From positions 868,001 to 932,000 of the forward strand of contig NZ_CP010776.1 of the NCBI RefSeq assembly GCF_001577755.1: DNA of 64,000 nt, written 5' to 3'. The DNA comes from Rufibacter sp. DG15C (GTDB lineage Bacteria > Bacteroidota > Bacteroidia > Cytophagales > Hymenobacteraceae). This document shows, piece after piece, positions 31,646 through 40,939 of the stretch (the stretch's first letter is position 1; each line of letters starts with the position of its first letter). A program made the position numbers and the translations under genes. The notes beneath the pieces were generated by a model, which was given only the letters and a program-made list of their open reading frames with translations, searched no databases and was not told the origin of the DNA.

Positions 31646-33097
31646 TTAGCGGTTAATCACGTTCAGCAACTGCCCAATGGCCGGTTCAGAGATGTTCAAA
31701 AACGTATTGGGGTTCAAGCCAATCCAGAACACCATGATGACCAAAGGTACCAATACGGCTTTCTCCGTAAAAGTCAAATCGGTGAATACCTCGGTGATGT
31801 GGTTGGTCTCCCCGAACATCACGCGCTGGAACATGCGCAACATGTACACGGCTCCCAAGATGATGGTCAGACCGGCTACCGCACCCATCCAGGCATTGTA
31901 CTGGTACACGCCCATCAAGAGCAGGAACTCGCCCACAAACCCATTGGTCAACGGCAAAGCAACGGCGCCTAGCATCAAGACCATAAAGCAAACGGTCAGG
32001 AATGGTGCCTTCTGCGTGATACCACCCATGGCGGCAATTTCGCGGGTACCGGTGCGCTGTTGAATGATGTCAATGATGAAGAACAAGCCTACCACGTTGA
32101 TACCGTGGCTCAGCATCTGTATCATCACGCCTTGCAAGCCCTGCTCTGTCAACGTGAACAAACCAGCGGCAATCAGACCCACGTGCGAGATGGAAGAGAA
32201 CGCAATCAGGCGCTTCATGTCATGCTGCCGGATGGCGATGATGGCTCCGTACACAATCCCGATAATAGACAGGACGATGGCCACCGTAGCCCACTGGCTA
32301 ACACCCAAGGGCACCACTGGCAACAACCAGCGCAGGACGCCATAGATACCCATCTTCAGCATGATACCAGACAGCAACATGGTGCCGGCGGTCGGAGCCT
32401 CGGCGTACGTGTCTGGTTGCCAGGTATGGAACGGGAACACCGGCATTTTAATAGCGAAGGCAATGAACAAGAACCAGAACAGCCAGCTCTGCGTACCCGC
32501 ATCCAACACCAGTTGGTAGAAAGCCGAAAGTTCAGACGTATGCGTGCCTGGCGTCTGGAAGTACAGATACACAAACGCGGCCAGCATGAACAACGAACCG
32601 AAGACTGTGTACAAGAAGAACTTGAACGTCACTCTAATTCTGTTCTCACCGCCCCAAAGGCCGGCAATGAAGTAGATTGGAATCAAGGCTACCTCCCAGA
32701 AGAAGTAGAACAAGAAGGCATCCAGCGCCGTGAACACACCAATCAAACCGGTCTGCATAAACAGAATCAAGGCATAGAAAGACGACGGACGCTCATAGTT
32801 GTGTTTGAAGGTGGACAGGATAATCAACGGCAATAAGAATACCGTCAGCAACACCAGCAGTAAGCTGATGCCGTCCATGCCTACTTTAAACACAATGCCC
32901 GCAGATTCAATCCACGGAAGGTTAATTAAATACTGGGCTGAGCTGTCTGCCGGGTTAAAACCAACCCATGCCCAGATTCCCAAAAGCAATTCTACCAAGG
33001 CTGCGCCAAATGCTACTTTCTTGGCTCCCTGTCCTTTTACCAACAGTACCAGCAGTGCGGCCACAGCAGGCCATAAGATTAATAATGCGGTTAACAT
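31646..33097 (-). CDS. nuoM: NADH-quinone oxidoreductase subunit M
   Basis: 483 aa, about 14 membrane helices; antiporter-like subunit of complex I. Signatures: FFWEVALIPIYFIAGLWGG, the conserved Glu of helix 5 within it, PVFPFHTWQPDTYAEAPT with the channel Lys nearby (FAIKMPVFPFH), KRLIAFSSISHVGLI and LPLTNGFVGEFLLL. It lies between nuoL (10 nt upstream) and nuoN (42 nt downstream). Confidence 0.96.
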   Translation of the reverse strand: MLTALLILWPAVAALLVLLVKGQGAKKVAFGAALVELLLGIWAWVGFNPADSSAQYLINLPWIESAGIVFKVGMDGISLLLVLLTVFLLPLIILSTFKHNYERPSSFYALILFMQTGLIGVFTALDAFLFYFFWEVALIPIYFIAGLWGGENRIRVTFKFFLYTVFGSLFMLAAFVYLYFQTPGTHTSELSAFYQLVLDAGTQSWLFWFLFIAFAIKMPVFPFHTWQPDTYAEAPTAGTMLLSGIMLKMGIYGVLRWLLPVVPLGVSQWATVAIVLSIIGIVYGAIIAIRQHDMKRLIAFSSISHVGLIAAGLFTLTEQGLQGVMIQMLSHGINVVGLFFIIDIIQQRTGTREIAAMGGITQKAPFLTVCFMVLMLGAVALPLTNGFVGEFLLLMGVYQYNAWMGAVAGLTIILGAVYMLRMFQRVMFGETNHITEVFTDLTFTEKAVLVPLVIMVFWIGLNPNTFLNISEPAIGQLLNVINR

Positions 33098-33107
33098 GTG
33101 TGGCCTA

Positions 33108-35063
33108 TCAGATAATAAAGTTCAGCAATAAAATTAACGCGATGCCCAGCACCATCATCAGAATGTAAGAACCGGTGGCTCCGCTCTGTACAAAGCGCAA
33201 GGTGCGTCCGCCACCCAAAGTAGCTTTCCCGAAACCGTTCACGATAGGGTCAATGATGCCCTTCTCCACGAAACGGTGTAGGCCCGTAGACATGGCCATG
33301 ACTGGTTTCACTAGGATAGCGTCATACAGCTCGTCCACGTAGTACTTGTTGTACACCAGCTTGTGCAAAGGAGACAAAGCGGCGCCTTCCTCAGCAGGAA
33401 CAGATTTCTTTTTGCCATAGATGACATAAGCCAAGATGATGGCGACTACTGCCACAGCCACAGAAACGCCCATCAACATGTATTCTGTCTCATGCGAAAG
33501 GTGTGGTGCTTCAAACGCACTTGGCACGGCTCTTCTGGCCAGCTCATAGATTGGTGATAGGAAGTTACCCAGCATGTGGTTCTGGCTGAATACCGCCGGC
33601 AAGCCCATGAATCCACCAATGGTGGAAAGGATGGCCAGGATAATCAATGGAATGGTCATCACGGCTGGTGACTCGTGCAAATGCTTGCGCTGTTCTTCGG
33701 TGCCTCTGAACTCCCCGAAGAAAGCCAGATACAACAGTCTGAACATGTAGAAGGCCGTCATGAACGAGGTCAACAGACCAAAGGTCCACATCACTTTGCT
33801 GTGCACAAACACGTGCGCCAACAACTCGTCTTTAGAAAAGAAACCGGCAAACGGTGGAATACCAGAAATGGCCAGCGTCCCGATTAAGAATGTCAGGAAG
33901 GTGATAGGCAATACTTTTTTCAGGCCGCCCATTCTGCGCAAATCCTGCTCGCCAGACATAGCGTGAATCACGCTACCCGCGCCCAAGAATAGAAGGGCTT
34001 TGAAGAAGGCGTGCGTCAATACGTGGAACAGAGAGGATGAATACGCCATCACGCCAAGCGCCAGGAACATATACCCCAGCTGACTCACGGTAGAGTACGC
34101 CAATACTTTTTTGATGTCGTTTTGGAACAAGCCAATGGTAGCGGCAAACAAAGCCGTAGCCAAACCAATGATGGCCACGAACTCAAGCGTGTCCGGTGCC
34201 AAGGTATAGAGCACGTTGGAGCGAATCACCATATAGATACCCGCCGTCACCATAGTAGCGGCGTGAATCAAGGCAGATACCGGGGTTGGACCGGCCATCG
34301 CGTCTGGTAACCACGTGTAAAGCGGCAACTGGGCAGATTTACCCATGGCACCCACAAACAGCAACAAGGTAATGGCAATCACTACGCCATCGTTAACCTG
34401 GTTCAGCTGTGAGGCTTGGTTGAACACCTCGCCGTAGCTCACGCTACCATAGGTGATAAAGATTAAGAAGATTCCCAGCAAGAAGCCTAAGTCACCAATG
34501 CGGTTGATGATGAAGGCTTTCTTAGCAGCATTGTTATATGGCGTTACCTTGTTCCAGAACCCGATGAGCAGGTACGAGCAAAGACCCACGCCTTCCCAAC
34601 CCACAAACATCATCACGTAGTTAGAACCCATCACTAAAAGGAGCATGGAGAACACAAACAGGTTGAGGAAGGAGAAGAATTTACCGAAGTTCTCATCATG
34701 GCTCATGTAGCCCGCTGAGTAGATATGAATCACAGAACCCACGCCCGTCACCAACAACAGCATCACCAGCGACAACTGGTCAATCTGGAAGGCGAACGGA
34801 ATCTGCAGGTTGGCGACGTTAATCCAGTCAAAGATTTGCGTGGTGTACGGACGGTTGCCGTATCCCTCAAACCCGAAGAACAGGTACAAAGACAGCAGGA
34901 ACGAGCCCAGGACAGAGGCACAGCCAATGAGTCCCGCCAGCCCTTTCGGCAATTTCCGGTTGCCTAGCCCGTTAATCAGAAACCCGATGAACGGCAGGAG
35001 CGGAATCAGCAACGTAATGAGACGCATCTCAGAATTGTTTGCCGGCAAAATAAATTCTTGCAT
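33108..35063 (-). CDS. nuoL: NADH-quinone oxidoreductase subunit L
   Basis: 651 aa, about 16 membrane helices and the long lateral C-terminal helix. Signatures: MLLLVMGSNYVMMFVGWEGVGLCS with the key Glu, GKSAQLPLYTWLPDAMAGPTPVSALIH, KKVLAYSTVSQLGYM, and FAGFFSKDELL. An alternative ATG at 35027 would start at MRLITLLIPLLPFIGFLING, a common beginning in homologs; the longer start adds 12 residues. Distal proton pump of complex I. Confidence 0.96.
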   Translation of the reverse strand: MQEFILPANNSEMRLITLLIPLLPFIGFLINGLGNRKLPKGLAGLIGCASVLGSFLLSLYLFFGFEGYGNRPYTTQIFDWINVANLQIPFAFQIDQLSLVMLLLVTGVGSVIHIYSAGYMSHDENFGKFFSFLNLFVFSMLLLVMGSNYVMMFVGWEGVGLCSYLLIGFWNKVTPYNNAAKKAFIINRIGDLGFLLGIFLIFITYGSVSYGEVFNQASQLNQVNDGVVIAITLLLFVGAMGKSAQLPLYTWLPDAMAGPTPVSALIHAATMVTAGIYMVIRSNVLYTLAPDTLEFVAIIGLATALFAATIGLFQNDIKKVLAYSTVSQLGYMFLALGVMAYSSSLFHVLTHAFFKALLFLGAGSVIHAMSGEQDLRRMGGLKKVLPITFLTFLIGTLAISGIPPFAGFFSKDELLAHVFVHSKVMWTFGLLTSFMTAFYMFRLLYLAFFGEFRGTEEQRKHLHESPAVMTIPLIILAILSTIGGFMGLPAVFSQNHMLGNFLSPIYELARRAVPSAFEAPHLSHETEYMLMGVSVAVAVVAIILAYVIYGKKKSVPAEEGAALSPLHKLVYNKYYVDELYDAILVKPVMAMSTGLHRFVEKGIIDPIVNGFGKATLGGGRTLRFVQSGATGSYILMMVLGIALILLLNFII

Positions 35064-35123
35064 TTGGTAAAGCGTATATGAAACGGTATGCTTAACAGAT
35101 TCAGGCAGAGACTACACGTCTGT

Positions 35124-35453
35124 CTACCACTTCAATTTGTTCAGGAAATGTATGTCTGTGGTGCGCAGGTTGCGGTAAATCATCACAATGATGGCAAGAC
35201 CCACAGCCACTTCGGCGGCGGCAACTGCCATGATGAAGAACACAAAAATCTGTCCGTGCGGGTCTGAGCGGTACGCTGAGAAAGCCGTGAGCAACAAGTT
35301 CACAGAGTTCAGCATCAACTCAATGCACATAAAGATGATGATGGCATTACGACGAACCAATACGCCCGTAACCCCAATACAGAACAGCATAGTACTGAAG
35401 AACAGGTAGTAGTTCAACGGGATGGTTCTGATTACCTCAGGTATCTCATTCAT
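35124..35453 (-). CDS. nuoK: NADH-quinone oxidoreductase subunit K
   Basis: 109 aa, three membrane helices; proton-channel subunit. The two conserved glutamates lie in [14 protein letters not shown] and in [13 protein letters not shown]. It is separated from nuoJ by a 242-nt gap holding a terminator, a palindrome and a TAACTTTG box, so nuoK-L-M-N may be a separate transcript. Confidence 0.96.
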   Translation of the reverse strand: MNEIPEVIRTIPLNYYLFFSTMLFCIGVTGVLVRRNAIIIFMCIELMLNSVNLLLTAFSAYRSDPHGQIFVFFIMAVAAAEVAVGLAIIVMIYRNLRTTDIHFLNKLKW

Positions 35454-35502
35454 GGTTTTTGTATTCGCAGGAATTGCCTTGCCCGGGCGCGTGAACGGCG
35501 GC

Positions 35503-35510
35503 CAAAGTTA
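35503..35510 (-). promoter_or_regulatory. Possible internal promoter for nuoK-nuoN
   Basis: TAACTTTG on the minus strand, a full -7 match, 49 nt before the nuoK ATG. The -33 box is weak (TTTA at 14-nt spacing). It follows a terminator hairpin and a palindrome. Confidence 0.5.
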
Positions 35511-35590
35511 TTCCCATTTTTTGGTAAATCCACATTAAAAGGCGCCTACTTGCTAGGTGCCTGCAATCTGCTTCTGTCGATTGTACTTGG

Positions 35591-35628
35591 CGTTTTTGGC
35601 TTGATTTCTGAAAACCAGGCCTAAAACG
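35591..35628. repeat. 38-bp palindromic repeat, copy 15 (inside nuo locus)
   Basis: Arms CGTTTTTGGCTTGATTTC and GAAAACCAGGCCTAAAACG. Between nuoJ and nuoK, 21 nt beyond the nuoJ terminator hairpin. Confidence 0.9.
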
Positions 35629-35649
35629 AAGCGACGGTTAGACAAGAAA

Positions 35650-35676
35650 AAAGGACAACATGCACAGCTGTCCTTT
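35650..35676 (-). terminator. Intrinsic terminator after nuoJ
   Basis: Stem AAAGGACA / TGTCCTTT (8 bp) with an 11-nt loop that can pair partly (AGCTGT). On the minus strand it is followed by TTTTTTCTTG, giving its own U-tract. It lies 20 nt past the nuoJ stop, within the complex I locus. Confidence 0.7.
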
Positions 35677-35695
35677 AAGAGGCTCTTGAAAAGCC

Positions 35696-36208
35696 TTAGA
35701 ATCTATTCTGCTCGCCTGGTTCGCGCTTGCCCAGCATCACGGCTCCTGCCATAGCGGCCAGGAATAACACAGACGCCAGCTCAAACGGCAATAAGTAGTC
35801 TCTGAACAATACCTTGCCCAAGTTCTCCACTAAACCTACCTGCGAGTTGAAGTCTGTGGCGTACCCACCGGTGCTCACGTCTTTCAAGGCGGCAATCATA
35901 ATCACCAACAGGATTCCTCCGGCAATGGCGGCGGCAAACTTACTCAGGTTAGACTTGTGCTCTTCGGTGTCTTCACGCATGTTCAGGAACATGATCACAA
36001 ACAGGAACAACACCATGATGGCGCCCATGTACACGATGAAGTTCACGGCGGCCACAAACTGAGCATTCAACAAGATGTAATGGCCTGTTAAAGCGAAGAA
36101 GGTCAAAATCATGAACAGAATACTGTACACGGGGTTCTTAGACACTACCACACCAATTCCCGCGAACAAGGTCAAGAAGGCTAAGAAGAAGAATAAATTT
36201 CCAGTCAT
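35696..36208 (-). CDS. nuoJ: NADH-quinone oxidoreductase subunit J
   Basis: 170 aa, five membrane helices. The pi-bulge helix region FIVYMGAIMVLFLFVIMFLNM (quoted as FIVYMGAIMVLFLFVIMF) is clear. A membrane-arm subunit that transmits conformational change. Last gene before the internal terminator. Confidence 0.95.
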   Translation of the reverse strand: MTGNLFFFLAFLTLFAGIGVVVSKNPVYSILFMILTFFALTGHYILLNAQFVAAVNFIVYMGAIMVLFLFVIMFLNMREDTEEHKSNLSKFAAAIAGGILLVIMIAALKDVSTGGYATDFNSQVGLVENLGKVLFRDYLLPFELASVLFLAAMAGAVMLGKREPGEQNRF

Positions 36209-36241
36209 TTTATAGATGATTAGATGCGTCTGGTGCTTGGG

Positions 36242-36754
36242 TTATTGGTTGTTTCCTGTAGCAGGCATAGGCTCCACTAAACGGTCTTTACCGTAGATGA
36301 ACTCATCACGCTCATAGCGGGCCGGGGCCGTCTTGTCGTTCTGCAGGAAGATGGCCGCCTTAGGGCAGGCTTCTTCACACAGGCCGCAGAAAATGCAACG
36401 CAACATGTTAATCTCATAGCTCACTGCGTATTTCTCCTCACGGTACAAGCCCTCTTCCCCACGCTTGCGCTCACCGGCTACCATGGTAATGGCCTCGGCT
36501 GGGCAAGCCACGGCGCACAGACCGCAGGCCGTGCAGCGCTCTCTTCCCTTCTCATCCCGCTTTAACACGTGCAAGCCCCGCCAAACCGCACTCATCGGGC
36601 GGGTCTGCTCAGGATAGCTGATGGTCGCCTTCTTCTTGAAGAAGTGACGCATGGTAATGGTCAAGCCCTGAAAAATAGCCGGCAGATACATTCTCTCGGA
36701 GAAGTTCATCGGTTTCTTTTCCAGCTTCTTTGCTCTATTACTTAATGATTGCAT
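36242..36754 (-). CDS. nuoI: NADH-quinone oxidoreductase subunit I
   Basis: 170 aa with two 4Fe-4S motifs: CTACGLCAVACP and CIFCGLCEEACP (clusters N6a and N6b), which pass electrons toward NuoB. The first 20 residues are basic; an ATG at codon 16 (MNFSERM) is an alternative start. It sits 33 nt upstream of nuoJ and 73 nt downstream of nuoH. Confidence 0.96.
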   Translation of the reverse strand: MQSLSNRAKKLEKKPMNFSERMYLPAIFQGLTITMRHFFKKKATISYPEQTRPMSAVWRGLHVLKRDEKGRERCTACGLCAVACPAEAITMVAGERKRGEEGLYREEKYAVSYEINMLRCIFCGLCEEACPKAAIFLQNDKTAPARYERDEFIYGKDRLVEPMPATGNNQ

Positions 36755-36826
36755 ATCATTCTAGTCTTTAAATAGTGGGTAAGGCTTTTCTAAACAGAGA
36801 GCCTTACAACTCACGGCAATTGCTTC

Positions 36827-37885
36827 TTATTGGAAGTACTCTTGCTTGAACAAAATAATGGCCGCAGTCACAATCACGTTGGCAATGGACAACGGAATCA
36901 AGATTTTCCAGCCAAGGTTCATCAACTGGTCATATCTAAAGCGCGGCAAGGTCCAGCGCACCCACATGAAGAAGAAGATGAAGAAGAAAATCTTACCAAA
37001 CAACGCCACCGTTCCCAGCAAAGTCACAATATTGTGCGGCAAGCCCATGTCATACATGAACGGGAAGTTGTAGCCGCCAAAGTAAAGCGTCGCCATCACA
37101 GCCGAAGCCACAAAGATGTTCACATACTCGGCAAACAGGTACAAGCCCATCCCCATGGAGCTATACTCGGTGTGGTACCCGCCAATCAGCTCGGTCTCGC
37201 ACTCAGGTAAGTCAAACGGTACGCGGTTAGTCTCTGCAAACGCACATATGATGAAAATCAGGAAGCCCAGCGGCTGATAGAAGATGTTCCAGTTCATACC
37301 CGAGATGCCAAACAAAGGCTCCCCCTGCTGACGCGCCATCTCGCCCAAAGACAAGGTAGACGTCACTAGCAAAAGAGCAATGATAGACATACCCATGGCC
37401 AGCTCATAGCTGATGTTCTGCGAGGCCGCTCTAATAGCTCCCAACAAAGAGAACTTGTTGTTAGACGCCCAGCCACCAATCATGATACCGTACACGCCCA
37501 AGGCCACAACGCCAAAGATGTACAGGATACCAATGTTTACTTCAATGGCCTGCACGTTGATGTACTGACCGTCAATGAGAATACTGCCGCCAAACGGAAT
37601 CACCGCGCTGGCCATACACGCTGTCAGCATAGACAGAGACGGCCCCAGGATGAACAAGAACTTATTGGCATTGGCCGGCACAAACTCTTCTTTAAAGAAA
37701 AGCTTCACCGCATCTGCCAACGGCTGAAACAAACCTAGCGGACCCGCCCGGTTTGGCCCAATCCTGTCCTGGATGAAGGCAGCCACCTTGCGCTCAGCGT
37801 AGGTAGAGTAAGTGGCAATTAATAAAGTGACCCCAAACACCGCCAGGATGATGAGGGCTTTTACCAAAAATACGGTTGACTCCAT
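36827..37885 (-). CDS. nuoH: NADH-quinone oxidoreductase subunit H
   Basis: 352 aa, eight to nine membrane helices, part of the quinone chamber at the arm junction. Signatures: ERKVAAFIQDRIGPNRAGPLG, GGWASNNKFSLLGAIRAASQ, AETNRVPFDLPECETELIGG and the C-terminal LPRFRYDQLMNLGWK. It overlaps the nuoG stop by 1 nt at 37885. Confidence 0.97.
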   Translation of the reverse strand: MESTVFLVKALIILAVFGVTLLIATYSTYAERKVAAFIQDRIGPNRAGPLGLFQPLADAVKLFFKEEFVPANANKFLFILGPSLSMLTACMASAVIPFGGSILIDGQYINVQAIEVNIGILYIFGVVALGVYGIMIGGWASNNKFSLLGAIRAASQNISYELAMGMSIIALLLVTSTLSLGEMARQQGEPLFGISGMNWNIFYQPLGFLIFIICAFAETNRVPFDLPECETELIGGYHTEYSSMGMGLYLFAEYVNIFVASAVMATLYFGGYNFPFMYDMGLPHNIVTLLGTVALFGKIFFFIFFFMWVRWTLPRFRYDQLMNLGWKILIPLSIANVIVTAAIILFKQEYFQ

Positions 37886-38889
37886 TATACTTGTCTTCCT
37901 AGGTTAAAAGGCGTGCTTTTTAAATCTTCTTCGGTAGATCCTGGCAAGTTAGGCACCACTGGAACGTTCAATACCGGCAACTCATAGTGGTTGGTGGCAA
38001 TGACAGAACGTTGGTCAATGTGACGCGGTCCTTCAATGGTCCAATCCTGCGGGTCTTTGTGGTCAAAGCGGCACTCATTACAGATGAACTCCTGCACTTC
38101 GCCGTACTGGTCTTTGCGACCGGTCACGCGCAACACATCATTCCCGCGCATCCACAACACAACTTTACCAGAGCATTTAGGGCAGTCACGGTGCGCATCT
38201 AGAGGCTTGGTGAACCATACACGGTTTTTGAAACGGAAGGTCTTATCGGTCAAGGCGCCTACCGGGCACACGTCAATCACGTTGCCAGAGAACTCGTTGT
38301 CAATCACATTCTCAATGTAGGTACCAATCTCGGCGGCATCGCCACGACCCAATACACCATGCACGCGCTTCTCAGTAATCTGGTCAGCGGTGTACACGCA
38401 ACGGTAGCACAGAATGCAACGCGTCATGTGCAATTGGATCAACGGCCCGATGTCAATTTTGTCAAAGGTGCGGCGCTCTTCCTCATAGCGGGTACCAGAA
38501 GTACCGTGCTCATAGGCAAAGTTCTGCAAGTCGCACTCCCCGGCCTGGTCGCAGATAGGGCAATCCAGGGGGTGGTTGATCAACAGCATTTCTACCACGC
38601 CTTTGCGGGCGGCCAGTACGTCTGGGTTGGTAGTGTTCTCCACCACCATGCCGTCTTGTACTGGGGTAATGCAGGAAGCCACCAGCTTAGGCATAGGGCG
38701 CGGGTCTTTGACAGAACCAGCCGCCACCTTCACCAGGCAAGCCCGGCACTTTCCGCCGCTTCCTTTTAAAGGAGTATAATAGCACATGGCCGGAGGAACC
38801 ACCTCGCCGCCGATTTTACGGGCCGCGTTGAGGATGGTAGTTCCTTCTTCTACCTCCACCTCTATGCCATCAAAAGTTATCTTTACCAT
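37885..38889 (-). CDS. nuoG: NADH-quinone oxidoreductase subunit G, short form
   Basis: 334 aa from ATG 38889 (a GTG at 38919 would add 10 residues). It holds the N-terminal iron-sulfur part only: a 2Fe-2S ferredoxin domain (CYYTPLKGSGGKCRAC, then SCITPV), the His-Cys-type motif around CDLQNFAYEHG, the N4-like set CILCYRC with CPVGAL, and a MopFe4S4-like segment (DCPKCSGKVVLW, FICNECR). The molybdopterin-oxidoreductase-like domain that makes most NuoG proteins 700-900 aa is absent. Short NuoG is known in Bacteroidota. It passes electrons from NuoF to NuoI. Confidence 0.93.
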   Translation of the reverse strand: MVKITFDGIEVEVEEGTTILNAARKIGGEVVPPAMCYYTPLKGSGGKCRACLVKVAAGSVKDPRPMPKLVASCITPVQDGMVVENTTNPDVLAARKGVVEMLLINHPLDCPICDQAGECDLQNFAYEHGTSGTRYEEERRTFDKIDIGPLIQLHMTRCILCYRCVYTADQITEKRVHGVLGRGDAAEIGTYIENVIDNEFSGNVIDVCPVGALTDKTFRFKNRVWFTKPLDAHRDCPKCSGKVVLWMRGNDVLRVTGRKDQYGEVQEFICNECRFDHKDPQDWTIEGPRHIDQRSVIATNHYELPVLNVPVVPNLPGSTEEDLKSTPFNLGRQV

Positions 38890-38960
38890 TTCAATATATT
38901 GTTGATTGCTGGTTGTCACTTGTTGGTGAACATCAGCAAATGGCTATTTAATCTATTGCT

Positions 38961-38998
38961 CGTTTTTAGCCTCTTTTCTAGAAAACAGGCTAAAAACG
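38961..38998. repeat. 38-bp palindromic repeat, copy 16 (inside nuo locus)
   Basis: Arms CGTTTTTAGCCTCTTTTC and GAAAACAGGCTAAAAACG, one of the best matches. Between nuoF (8 nt past its stop) and nuoG, with no other hairpin. Confidence 0.93.
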
Positions 38999-39006
38999 AA
39001 ATCTTA

Positions 39007-40350
39007 TTAGGCTAACACCGAAGCGTTTTTATTAAACACCGCGCCCGGAGAAGTTGCCTGCTCTGGGTGTTTCACGTGCCACTCAAACTCCTCTCTGAAG
39101 TGACGCACCGCCGCCGCTACTGGCCATGCCGCAGCATCACCTAGTGGACAGATGGTGTTTCCTTCAATCTGCTTGGCAACGCTCACCAGCAAGTCAATGT
39201 CATGCATGTGGCCATGGCCGTACTCAATGCGGTGCAAGACTTTCTCTAACCAACCGGTTCCTTCACGGCATGGGCTACACTGGCCGCAAGATTCGTGGTG
39301 ATAGAAGCGGGCCAAGGTCCAGGTATGTCTTACAATACAAGTCTGGTCATCCATCACGAAGAAGCCGCCAGAGCCCAACATGGTACCCGTGGCAAAACCT
39401 CCGTCAGACAAAGACTCATAGGTCATCAATCTATCCTCGCCAGCGGCAGTTTTCAAAATCAGATCCTTTGGCAGAATTGGAACCGAAGAACCACCAGCAA
39501 TGACCGCTTTCATGTCACGGCCTTTCCAGATGCCACCGCAGTACTCCTCTGAGTAGATGAATTCCTCTACTGTGATGCCCATTTCAATCTCATAGACGCC
39601 TGGCTTGTTGATGTTACCACCAGCGGAGATCAATTTGGTACCGGTGCTGCGCCCTACGCCAATCTTGGCATATTCAGCGGCAGTGTTGTTTACAATCCAG
39701 GGAACAGTGGCAATGGACTCCACGTTGTTCACCACTGTTGGCGAGCCGTAAAGACCCCACACCGCTGGAAAAGGTGGTTTGTTACGCGGGTTTCCGCGTT
39801 TGCCTTCCAAAGACTCAAGTAAAGCAGTCTCTTCTCCGCAGATGTATGCGCCGCCGCCTGGGTGCACGTGCAAATCAAGAGAGTAACCGCTTCCTAAGAT
39901 ATTCTCACCTAAGAACCCGTTGGCATAGGCTTCCGCGATGGCTTTCTCCAAAATGCGCAGGATGTACATTAACTCCCCGCGTATGTAGATGTAAGAGGTG
40001 CGGCAACCCAAGGCGTAGCTAGAGGTAATCATGCCTTCCACCAAAAGGTGCGGCAGTTTTTCCATCAGATAGCGGTCCTTGAACGTGCCCGGCTCAGACT
40101 CATCTGCGTTGCACACCAAATAACGCGGCTTGCCTTCTGGCTTGGCCAAAAAACTCCACTTCATCCCCGTCGGGAAACCAGCGCCACCGCGGCCTCTCAA
40201 GCCAGAGGTTTTCACCTCTTCCACCACTTCCTCTGGGGTCATGGTCTTCAATGCTTTCTCTACAGAGGCGTAGCCGCCGTGCTTGCGGTACACGTCAAAG
40301 GTTTCAATTCCTTCAACGTTGATATGTTCAGTTAATAATTTTCTTCCCAT
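39007..40350 (-). CDS. nuoF: NADH-quinone oxidoreductase subunit F
   Basis: 447 aa. NADH/FMN-binding subunit: [16 protein letters not shown] (FMN and NADH glycine-rich loop), [30 protein letters not shown], and the N3 4Fe-4S cluster ligands CGQCSPC plus a distal Cys in [10 protein letters not shown]. Takes electrons from NADH. Its start overlaps nuoE's 3' end by 19 nt, so the two are coupled. Confidence 0.97.
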   Translation of the reverse strand: MGRKLLTEHINVEGIETFDVYRKHGGYASVEKALKTMTPEEVVEEVKTSGLRGRGGAGFPTGMKWSFLAKPEGKPRYLVCNADESEPGTFKDRYLMEKLPHLLVEGMITSSYALGCRTSYIYIRGELMYILRILEKAIAEAYANGFLGENILGSGYSLDLHVHPGGGAYICGEETALLESLEGKRGNPRNKPPFPAVWGLYGSPTVVNNVESIATVPWIVNNTAAEYAKIGVGRSTGTKLISAGGNINKPGVYEIEMGITVEEFIYSEEYCGGIWKGRDMKAVIAGGSSVPILPKDLILKTAAGEDRLMTYESLSDGGFATGTMLGSGGFFVMDDQTCIVRHTWTLARFYHHESCGQCSPCREGTGWLEKVLHRIEYGHGHMHDIDLLVSVAKQIEGNTICPLGDAAAWPVAAAVRHFREEFEWHVKHPEQATSPGAVFNKNASVLA

Positions 40351-40871
40351 GGTTTCTTCACCGTTGAAGCTTTCAGGTCCTCCAGCAGCTGGTCTGCGCT
40401 GGCTGCATCCAAGTTCTCATAATACTGCTCTCTCACCTGCAACATTGGGCCGGTACCGCAAGAGGCAAGGCACTCCACGGTCTTCAAGGTGAAGTTTCCG
40501 TCTGCGCTGGTCTCTCCTACTCTGCAACCCAGCTTGTTCTCCAAGTGCATGATCAGGTCATCTGAGCCACGAAGCATGCAAGGCCCTGTGCGGCAAACCT
40601 CCAACACGTGCTTGCCTACCGGCTTCAGGTTGAACATAGTATAGAAGGTAGCCACCTCATACACCTCAATAGGCTGGATGTTGAGGATCTCCGCTACTTT
40701 GTCCATTGCCTCTGGGCTTACCCAGCCGCCAAACTCGGCCTGCGCAATGTGCAGAATAGGCAGTAACGCAGACTTCTGACGGTCTGCTGGGTAATGGGAC
40801 AGGTAGCGCCGAATCTCGGCCATCGCCCCTTCAGAGAACTGTACTTCTTTTTTTTCTACTGTTTGATCCAT
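40332..40871 (-). CDS. nuoE: NADH-quinone oxidoreductase subunit E
   Basis: 179 aa with a thioredoxin-like 2Fe-2S domain: ligands in CRTGPC and CLASCG (cluster N1a). The N-terminal helical part has AQAEFGGWVSPEAMDKVAEIL and EVYEVATFYTMFNLKPVGK, as in all NuoE. Forms the NADH dehydrogenase module with NuoF and NuoG. Confidence 0.97.
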   Translation of the reverse strand: MDQTVEKKEVQFSEGAMAEIRRYLSHYPADRQKSALLPILHIAQAEFGGWVSPEAMDKVAEILNIQPIEVYEVATFYTMFNLKPVGKHVLEVCRTGPCMLRGSDDLIMHLENKLGCRVGETSADGNFTLKTVECLASCGTGPMLQVREQYYENLDAASADQLLEDLKASTVKKPWEENY

Positions 40872-40939
40872 TTGGTCAATGGTCGATATAAAGCCGCCTC
40901 ACAGCAAGCTTGGGAAAATGTTTCTGTTATAAGAACCGC

